From positions 1 to 64,000 of the forward strand of contig WHVA01000440.1 of the NCBI GenBank assembly GCA_015179125.1: a DNA stretch of 64,000 nt, given 5' to 3'. Every line of letters starts with the position of its first letter. The stretch's first letter is position 1. Made by a program: the position numbers and the translations under genes. Below are positions 56,861 through 64,000 of this stretch, piece after piece. Source of the DNA: Gautieria morchelliformis (taxonomy: Eukaryota > Basidiomycota > Agaricomycetes > Gomphales > Gomphaceae). Below the pieces are notes generated by a model. It did no database searches. It was given only the letters and a program-made list of their open reading frames with translations, and was not told the DNA's origin.

Positions 56861-58340
56861 TGTCAGGGGACACCCTGTTTTCCAGTTCTGACTCCATGCC
56901 AAGTTCCGACTCCATTTCCGACTCCACTTCCAGTTCTGCTTCAATTTCTGACTCTGCTTTCAGAAATGGTTCCGCTTCTGGGGGAACTTCCACCAGTTCT
57001 GTTCGTTTTGCCAACTCCACTCCACTTTCCGACTTCCGCTCTCGGAACAGTGTTGGAAGTCAAGCGACTTGCGTAGTATGTGGCATCAAGGGTCGATCAA
57101 AGGTCAGGGAGGTCAGGAGGATGCAGGGTTGATGGTGAGTGCCAAGTGTTGTCCCTGGCTGTGGAGCCTAGTATAATATGGACTTGCTTTTTATGTTTAA
57201 AATATTAGGTTAATGCCTTTGACAAAGGATTCCTATTGCTTAGCGGCTGGGACCGCTATATCTGCCCTTTTCCTGTGTACTGACTAAGCCTTCCGAGGCG
57301 CGTCCGGCACTGATGGATGAAGGTCATGTGACTGTGTCAACGAAAGAATGGTCTCAATCTCGAGGATAGCTGTCTCAAAAGGCTTCGCTTTTGAGATAGT
57401 TTAGAGTAAACAATAATAATAGACTCTCAACAAAGAATTGGAGAAAACTATTGAGATTTAAGTTCTGTAGCTATCAAACAAGACTACAGTAGCTTCAGGG
57501 GTGAAACAGTTGATTCTGGATGATTGATTCATACATTTGTGGTAGCTACTTATACTATACTAGTGATAACTACCAGTGTTTGAGATAGTGTGTTAATGGG
57601 TCAAAAAACTATGTATAACTAGAGGGGTGACTACTTATAGTCATAAAGCCATGGGAGTGATAGGGATAGTGTCAGGGGTGTTAAGCTTTGGAATAAAGTC
57701 TTGTACCTACTATACAAAGCCCCTGTCTACATGGTGTCAAGATAGTAGTCAGCTGGTCGTGTCATGGAGCTCAATAGAAAATAGAAATCAAATCTCTCCT
57801 GTGTAGCATAAATGTTAGTCTTGGTGATGGGGCCGCTGTCTCTGTGCCTCTTCTATAGGGCAGCTGATTGAGCACACGTACTTGGAATGACATTCTATAG
57901 TCATTCCGTGACGTCCGATGCTCCTGCGCAGTCTGTACTCCTCTGCGGCGTTTGGTGCCTGCACCTCCTCGGTGCCTGTTGACGTCATGGCCGATGCCAT
58001 CAGTCGATAGGTGCGCTGTCTCTGATCGGCCGCACATGGTCGATGCTCTTGTCCCTGTATCTTATCTGATCTACAGATAAGATAGCTGCTCGGTCGTGAT
58101 GTCATGTGTCTGTTGTCTGTGTGTGTCAAGGTCTGTCGTGAGTGTCGTTCCTATTCTTTTTGGTCGATTATTCTTTTGTTTCTTTTATTAGTTTCTTTAT
58201 ATATAGATGACTTTAAATAGTATAGTTGCATGTATCACAACATTGCTGACATTGGGGGTCCTTAGACTTTTCTCTTTGGATTTCCCCTTGTCAGTTGTGT
58301 GGTAGTGTGACCTCCACAGCCAGCTAGGGTTGCCCTTACA
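56861..58340 (+). repeat. 3' LTR of element C, split by a 1,054-bp insertion
   Basis: It starts TGTCAGGGGACACC directly after the pol stop and a purine run (GAGAGGGGG). It is uninterrupted to 57188 and resumes at 58248 to end GTTGCCCTTACA. Without the insertion and one target copy it is 421 bp long. Confidence 0.88.
57189..58242. mobile_element. Unclassified 1,054-bp insertion with TSD TTGCT
   Basis: The insertion is bounded by TTGCT at 57184-57188 and 58243-58247, whereas the intact 5' LTR has a single CGCT at this point. It begins TTTTATGTTTAAAATATT and ends GTATCACAACA. These are not clean inverted repeats and do not show a TG start at the boundary, although a TGTTT lies five bases in and the end is AACA. 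It contains no long ORF. Internal features include a hairpin (CTCAAAAGGCTTCGCTTTTGAG near 57371) and a palindrome CTTATCTGATCTACAGATAAG near 58062. Class unknown. Confidence 0.7.
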
Positions 58341-58345
58341 AAAGA

Positions 58346-59148
58346 TGGCACATCAACGTCCACATCACAGTCAACAGCCCCCAAGCAAGGGGACATGGAC
58401 ATCCTCAGGGCTCTGACTACCACAGAGCACTGGGAGATCGTGGGATGGACAAGGCATAGCCATCATCTATCCCTGTTACAACCATGCCACTCAACCAACT
58501 CTGCCACATTCGACCTTTGCCTTCCCTTGTTCTTTCTGTCTCCTTTTATGACTCTATTCATTGGCCTTCCATACTCAACCCTTGACACAGCAAGACACCA
58601 ACTCCAGAACATCAGGAGTCCCATTTGTTCCAATGTCAATTAGGCTTACATTCCCCTTGTTCTTTTGCCTATTGTTCTTGACTCTACCCTGCACCCCCTT
58701 GTAGTTCTCTTGTTCTGCATTAGTTACTTACTCCGTTTCTCATAGTTACTTCTGCTTGATCGGAATTGCTTATTTCCACCTTGTGACATGTTGTTCCAAC
58801 TCTTTGTATAAAACCCAGTCATGTATGCTCTCTGTTTCCACAATCAGATAATTGACTTTGATACCTGCAAGACCTCCATCCCTTCTGTCTTCTGTCTTCC
58901 ATCTTCCATCTTCTGACCTCTGACTTCTGACTTGATTTCCAACATGTGACTTGGATTGATTCTTGAACCCTTCTCTACCTTAGTCTCTTCCAACTTCCGA
59001 CTTCTGATCTCTGAAATACTTAGGTGGATAGTTCATTGGGGGCACAACACATACGTTGAAGCCGCTGTCATTTTAGATCTGATCTCTGGGATTCTCGATA
59101 TGTAACAATCCCAACAAATGTGTTGAGTGCTCACAATATGCGACACAT
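58346..59148. other. Flank of element C, no supported gene
   Basis: About 800 bp joining the target site of element C to the unknown ORF of element E. A plus-strand stretch of 83 codons (58395-58643, DILRALTTTEHWEIVGW) may be a fragment of the same older element. The remainder is CT-rich with short repeats of the type TTCCATCTTCTGAC (58890-58940). Confidence 0.35.
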
Positions 59149-61487
59149 GTGATGGTGGCTGCCAGCACCAGCCATGTAAAACTTCTAGACACACAGGTTA
59201 GCATGGCCATCCACATGGCCTGGCCTTGGTTTGCCAAGGCCATCAAGCACTTCACCAAGGAGTGCCTCCAAGCCACCATCCATGACCCCAAAATAGAGGT
59301 CAAGGATTTGAAAAACGCAGTCAGAGACTGCAATGACATGCTCAATGCCAAGCACACGAAATCAAAACATCTGAGGAGCGGCTTCATGCCCTCCAGTGCA
59401 AGCCCATGCCCTGCAAAAGGATATGTGAGGAGCCAGCCGCCCAGCCCGTGGCTGGTCCATCAGCCCGCACTATGGCCCCCTTGCCATCATGTGCCACCCC
59501 TGGACTGGTGGCCTGGATCTCTGCTCCGGTCCCCACCTCCAACCCCTCACTGAATCTCATGACCCAGTTAGCCATCCCACCCAGCCCATCCTTCACACGC
59601 CCAAGTGAGCTGCCAGTGTCAATTGACAACATCCCCAACAGATTCTACTTGGACAACTCAGACCTGGCAAATTATGTGCCAGGCCACCCCCATCACATCT
59701 CCAAAAAGAGACATGCCCAAGGTTATGGAGAGCCAGTAACCTATGACTGTAAGGGCAACCCTAGCTGGCTGTGGAGGTCACACTACCACACAACTGACAA
59801 GGGGAAATCTGAAGTTTACATATAAATGAACAGAATACACAAGAGAGGGGATTCTCACCTGACAAGGGGAAATCCAAAGAGAAAAGTCTAAGGACCCCCA
59901 ATGTCAGCGAGCCCATATTATACTACACTAGTCCGCAGCCAGGGACAACACTCAGCACTCACCATCAACCCTGCATTGCCCTGACCCCTGACCCTTGACT
60001 GACCCTTGATGCCACATACTACATGAGTCACTTGACTTCTAACACTGTTCTGAAGGTGGAAGTCAGAGAGTGGAGCGAAATTGGCAAAGGGAACGGAACT
60101 GGTGGAAGTTCCCCCAGAAGCAGAACCATTTCCGAAAGCGGAGTCAGCGATGGAAGTGGACCCGGAAGCGGAGTCAGAAATGGAGGTGGAACTCAGGGTG
60201 TTGTTGGAGCTGGAAAACAGGGTGTCACCTGACAATGACCCCATTGGTGATGTTCATAAATGCATCACCAAGGATATCACCAAGGAATACCTCACCCGGT
60301 CATTGACCCATATGGTCAATGACCTGGCACTGGCACATGCTCTTGCCACTGCACAAGAGGCGTCCATCCCCAGCGAGCAGGAGAAGGTGAATCGGATGGT
60401 GATCCAGCCAGCACCATCCATGTCATTTGTGCCACCAGCAATGACAGTTCCTTATCGTTACCTGGGGGAAGGGGAACTCCTCCCACACAGAGTCCTGCCT
60501 TACTCCATGACGACCCACCTCCCACGGCCTCTGGGAAAGAAACTGCCACCATGCTCAGAGTGGTTTGACCTCTGTGACGTCAATGAGCAGAGGTTCAAGG
60601 ACCTCCTCAAGAGAGCAAAGGTGACACCCCAAGGCAAGCACACACATGACATGGCTGTTGTGTTCAAGTGTATTTGGGTCGGGGCCCAAGTCCACAACCC
60701 TAAGGAGGGTTGTTTTGTCATTGGCCCTGGCACTGCTGCTTACATCTGCAAGATCTTCAAGGGTTGGCTCCACAACCCTGAAGGAATCCCCACTGCCATC
60801 CATGAAGAGCCAGACGGCACTCTGAACATCCATGATATAGATGTTTGGATGTGGATGAGGGTGCTTGCTCCTAAAAACAGCAAGCCACCATCCCCCCTCA
60901 GGTTGCAGTTATATGACCTGTTCACGAGGACTGGGCGGTGGATGAGTCTTGTGGCCCCAGCGAGATTCAAGTCCCAGTGGGGGACACCCTTGGGGCATTG
61001 ATCACAGGGTCATTCCAAATCCAGGGTTGGGCTGTCCATGACATTCCTCTCGAGGAGGTCACTGGCTGGCTAGCCAAGCAACCTGTGGGCTCCCCGCCTG
61101 GGTTGAGAACTTCATCCAACACGGTCTCTCGGGTGCTGCATTCATTTCTGCTGCCCAACTAGGGCAGCAGAGGCAGTTACAAGCTGCACGATGCAGCCCT
61201 GCACAAGCAACTGTGGCATCACAGGCTGCCCTCATGCGGCTGGACCAGGCCCTGGCCACTACATGGAACCCGTCACCGGTGGCTGACTCCACCGCTAATG
61301 AGGCCTTCTGCCAGGAAATGGGCATTGATCCTCTGATGGCGCTGCCACTGAGCTGGGATCATTATCCCATGTGAATCCTTCTGGCCCCATGGAGGTGACC
61401 CTACCGGCTGACCCTCATGATCAGCCACTTCCCTATGATGACCTTAACATGTCAGATGCAGTGTATGAAGACCTGAGTTGTCCATAG
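59149..61487 (+). pseudogene. Degenerate unknown ORF (element E), interrupted by a solo LTR
   Basis: Coding-like sequence on the plus strand runs through at least three frames. The longest parts are 59149-59360 (MAWPWFAKAIKHFTKEC, DLKNAVRDCNDMLNAKHTK), 59361-59747 joined directly to 60240-61001 once the solo LTR is removed (GEPVTYD to PIGDVHKC), and then 61002-61487. Motifs include ITKEYLTRSLTHMVNDLAL, SEWFDLCDVNEQRFKDLL and PEGIPTAIHEEPDGTLNIHD. I recognise no domain. The end of the ORF is followed by a purine run and a TG, as in retroelements, so it may be a captured or accessory ORF of an LTR element. Confidence 0.5.
59748..60234 (-). mobile_element. Solo LTR of the element C family inside element E, minus orientation
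   Basis: It begins TGTAAGGGCAACC, ends GGTGTCACCTGACA, and is flanked by a perfect 5-bp duplication ATGAC (59743-59747 and 60235-60239). It shares with the solo LTR at 42817 the duplicated GACAAGGGGAAATCC block, so these two belong to one subfamily (487 and 478 bp). Removing it with one target copy leaves the reading frame of the host ORF continuous. Confidence 0.85.
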
Positions 61488-61497
61488 AGGGGGAGGG

Positions 61498-61720
61498 TGT
61501 AAATGTCCACATTTACCTGCACTGCCCTTAAGGCAATGCACACTACTGGTACATTAGTTAATACCAGTCACAGTGAGCCTGCAAGGACCTGCTGTATAGT
61601 TCTTGCAGTGGAACCGACAGGCAGTTTCCCATCTAACCTTGTACTGTTACTACATAGCATGCTGAATACCACACACTGTGGGGAGTTCAGATTGCCCTTG
61701 TGACCCACAAGGCCTCAGAT
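61498..61720 (+). repeat. Possible LTR start of element E (extent uncertain)
   Basis: A purine run (AGAGGGGGAGGG) ends at 61497 and is followed by TGTAAATGTCCACATTTACC, the position and form expected for a polypurine tract and LTR. I see no second copy in the window, so the right end given is arbitrary and the call is tentative. Confidence 0.3.
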
Positions 61721-62621
61721 CACCTACTTTACCACATGGGCCCAAATGCTGAGTCCAAAGAGGGTGGTCAGTGTTGGTGGCATGGAGTGTGGATAGGTCT
61801 GAATGCTCTGTAGAGGTGTCATGTGTCAGGGATGGAATGATAGTATGGCGGTGAGAGTGTAACTGTGTGGGTCTGTCATGTTGCGGCTAGCGGCCAGGGA
61901 GATGGAAAGATAAAGGATGTAGCATAGGATATAATGGTTGCCAATGTCTAGATCTCAGACAGCGGGCCTGCGTCGGCGAGTTTGTGTGAATGGCGGTCTA
62001 GGGCAGCTTTGTGGATTGGGCATTCAAGATCATACATGTCTATGGATGTGATAGGCGCCTGTCCTGCAGAACACCTTGTTGCGTATGACGACTAAGATAA
62101 GCGCGCACAGCTTCGAAGTTCGTGTCGTCTCACCACAGCCTCCTTTCCGTTTCCTTTCTCTGTCCAAATTTTTACTTCTGCCACGCCTGTAATAGCGGCT
62201 GGCCCGATTACAGGATTCCACTCCCAAAATATTGTGGTTTTCGTACCTGGTGATTTTCTGTTTCAAGAGTTATTTGAGTGTTTTTAGCTCTCTCCATTCT
62301 TTTGTTATCAAGTGAGTAATTTGTAATGCATTCGTCCATCGTCAAGTCTTTACATATAGATTTAGGTATGCGTGTCAAGCAATTGTGGCGTCACTGCGAC
62401 ATTCCGGCGAAGGCGAGCTTGGTCGTGCGTCTTTCCGTCTGTCACCGTTCTGGAGCCTAACTGTCTCGTAGTGGTCACGCATTACTTTCTCCCGCCTCAC
62501 CACCATCTACTTCATAGTTTCTGTTATTCATTGTCTCATTCAAGTTATCATCCAGGCCCAAGCTTTTGCTTTTAACGCGGCAGCAGCAGACAGTTTATGG
62601 GCGTACATCCAACGTTTGAAC
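61721..62621. other. Upstream region of the membrane protein gene
   Basis: About 900 bp without a supported exon, except that 62541-62621 (after an acceptor-like ATCATCCAG) reads in frame into the next gene (AQAFAFNAAAADSLWAYI) and probably belongs to it. The stretch before this acceptor encodes hydrophobic residues (TTIYFIVSVIHCLIQVII), suggesting a signal peptide whose start codon I could not place. Confidence 0.4.
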
Positions 62622-64000
62622 ATGACCGAAGAGGCAAAGGGCTTCGCTATTCTCGGCGATGACCTCCGCATCTGCTTTTATGTCCCCGACAACATCAACA
62701 GCGGCAGCTGTACACGCATTTGGGACAACAATAATGGTTCTACTCCCCCTGCTGAGATGGCCGTGGCAACTCTTCCGCCATTAGTTGCCAGTGTGCCTTC
62801 TACAGCCACACCGGCTTCCAGCGCTGTTCCTCCAGCCACACCGGTCGCCAACAGTGCCGTTTCTACACTCATAACGGCCGCAAGTGTGAAGTCTGTCCCC
62901 ACTTTGTCTAAGTCGCAGGCCTCGCGTCCTGCAGCGGCAACTGTAAACATACCCCCACCTTCGTCTTCTCTGGGCTCTGTTCCCTCGTCCCCTTCAATAA
63001 CAGTCATAGTCAATGCAAGCTCTATATCTGTGGCACTGAGTGCGCACGATGATGAGGGCGCCGAGGGCACAACAGCTGTACGTACATTATGTAAATGGTG
63101 TCGTAGTTGTGTCTTACAGGTATTACATGCTTCAGGATCGGAGAGGGCTCACGGGAAGCATGGCAGCCGATATGAACTTGCAGCCCAGTTGTGTCCAAAC
63201 TCTCATTTGGCCCGTGCAACAGTTAGTTCTACCTTCAACATTCGGAATGACTATAACGCACCTTACACTACTTATAGACTGAGCAATACCAAACGCGAAG
63301 ATATTCTCTTGATCGGTTTTCAAGTCTGGGTACTTGGCATGTCCCTCGTTGCACTCCTTAACGAGTCGATCCAGCATATATGTGCGGCTTTGGTTACACA
63401 GTTTTTGGTCACAGTATGGTCTATTTTTAACATTTCTCAGACCGAGGATTTCCGTCGGAGTTTTGCCCGACTTACCATGAATGGTGCTTGTCAAGGGATG
63501 AACCTACTTGGCGGTTATTGGAATCAACGAAAAGTTGCCGAGATATTGAGTGCAGTGTTAAATGGCGTTGGCCTTCTTGTGACCGCCGTTTTGACTTACA
63601 AGCTCGTCAAGGTGCGTCGTGTAACATGCAGTCAGACCGGTACGTTTACTTTCGATTATACAGATTTATGGATGGCAAACTTTCAAGCGTGTTGGCGCTT
63701 CTCTCACGATCAACCGGATCTATAAGCTAGTGCTATTACTTTCCATTGCTTTACAACTAGGCTTGTTCTTTATCGTTGCCGCCGCGGCCTTGTGGATCGA
63801 CCAACTTTACAATGGGCCAGTCGGGCGACTCGCGAGTTTGGGGCCACTTTATAAGGGTGGCATCATTGTTATGTTCTGCGTGAGTCGCCTTTTGGAATCA
63901 TGATTTCTCGGCATTGATACCTTCCCTCAGCTTCTTATTCCATGGTTCTACCTGGTAAACAATTTTCTATGATTTGCGATCTGGAGAAGTTGAACGAAAT
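62622..64000 (+). CDS. Multi-pass membrane protein of a basidiomycete family, runs off the right edge
   Basis: The true start lies upstream, perhaps before 62541. An extracellular part (KGFAILGDDLRICFYVPDNI, NSGSCTRIWDNNNGS) and a Ser/Pro/Ala-rich stretch lead to RGLTGSMAADMNLQPSCVQT. Then come several membrane helices (ILLIGFQVWVLGMSLVALL, ALVTQFLVTVWSIF, VLNGVGLLVTAVLTYKLV and, after the 63612-63663 intron, LLLSIALQLGLFFIVAAAAL). It resembles a large uncharacterised Agaricomycete membrane family; the function is unknown. A probable intron 63003-63075 changes frame as needed, but near 63225-63245 the frame shifts again without room for an intron, so the copy may carry a 1-bp indel. The last exons are 63664-63879 and from 63931. 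Confidence 0.6.

Larger units (their letters stand above)
43392..58340 (+). mobile_element. Element C: old chromodomain Ty3/gypsy retrotransposon, host of nested insertions
   Basis: The outer boundaries are fixed by LTRs starting TGTCAGGGGACACC and ending GTTGCCCTTACA, and by a perfect 5-bp target duplication AAAGA at 43387-43391 and 58341-58345. Removing the insertions leaves an ordinary gypsy order: LTR, gag, protease, reverse transcriptase, RNase H, integrase, chromodomain, LTR. The 3' LTR, once its insertion and one target copy are removed, is 421 bp, exactly the length of the 5' LTR. The two LTRs differ at roughly one site in 16 by eye, mostly C/T or G/A. All coding regions carry stops. 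Four separate insertions lie inside it. Confidence 0.9.

Noticed and set aside
58395..58643. Plus-strand 83-codon frame as a gene
   Set aside because: Its composition after the first 20 residues is not protein-like, and it sits in transposon flank. I kept it only as a possible fragment of an older element.
42090..64000. tRNA or rRNA genes in the repeat block and elsewhere
   Set aside because: I looked for cloverleaf-like B-box and A-box patterns by eye and found none I could support. A covariance-model scan would be needed to exclude them.

Overview
The window is nuclear DNA from a filamentous basidiomycete, probably an Agaricomycete. The evidence is dense short introns (about 48-60 bp), closely packed genes on both strands, and fungal protein families such as a Mug70-type CBS/PB1 protein, Ysc84, Rgd1-type F-BAR/RhoGAP, a Pho85 kinase and fungal PIF1. 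Chromodomain Ty3/gypsy elements are also present. No organism name can be read from the sequence. I built the gene models by hand, matching splice phase and family motifs. For most genes the exon lengths sum to an exact multiple of three with a single terminal stop.

Layout, left part (1-42,090): a gene-rich segment. In order it holds a family X DNA polymerase (minus, cut by the window edge), a CBS/PB1 membrane protein, a 33-bp minisatellite, an unidentified Ser/Pro/Arg-rich protein, 14-3-3, an unidentified nuclear-looking protein (minus), mitoribosomal mL43 and exosome MTR3 (minus). It continues with SAGA SGF11, an MFS transporter (minus), PTH2 peptidyl-tRNA hydrolase, a 2-kb gene-poor stretch, UTP5/WDR43 (minus) and a PHO85-type CDK. 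Then come a VMAT-like MFS transporter, an Fpg DNA glycosylase (minus), a YSC84 SH3 protein, a PIF1 helicase with an N-terminal RNase H1 hybrid-binding domain, an F-BAR/RhoGAP protein, an unresolved minus-strand locus, and a Ups1/PRELI lipid-transfer protein. These are mostly housekeeping genes; there is no sign of a biosynthetic cluster. Several pairs are divergent with short shared promoters (PolX/CBS 63 bp, MTR3/SGF11 125 bp, FPG/YSC84 184 bp, UTP5/PHO85 208 bp).

Layout, right part (42,600-61,500): a transposon stack. One old chromodomain Ty3/gypsy element, here called element C (43,392-58,340), is flanked by a perfect 5-bp target duplication AAAGA. It has been invaded at least four times: by a second gypsy element B (44,249-50,251) in its gag, a 1.45-kb solo-LTR-like insertion (TSD GGAGC), a 401-bp palindromic MITE (CA duplication), and a 1,054-bp unclassified insertion (TSD TTGCT) inside its 3' LTR. 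Minus-strand solo LTRs of the same family lie on both sides. Both pol regions are dead, and most in-frame stops are TGA where the sister copy has arginine or tryptophan, a pattern of CpG decay. A further degenerate element with an unknown ORF (E) follows. The window ends in a multi-pass membrane protein gene running off the right edge.

The observations I would follow first are the PIF1 to hybrid-binding-domain fusion, the stop-codon decay pattern in the nested elements, the unclassified 1,054-bp insertion, the 33-bp repeat that is open on both strands, the 6-nt microexon in YSC84, and a set of GC-AG introns.
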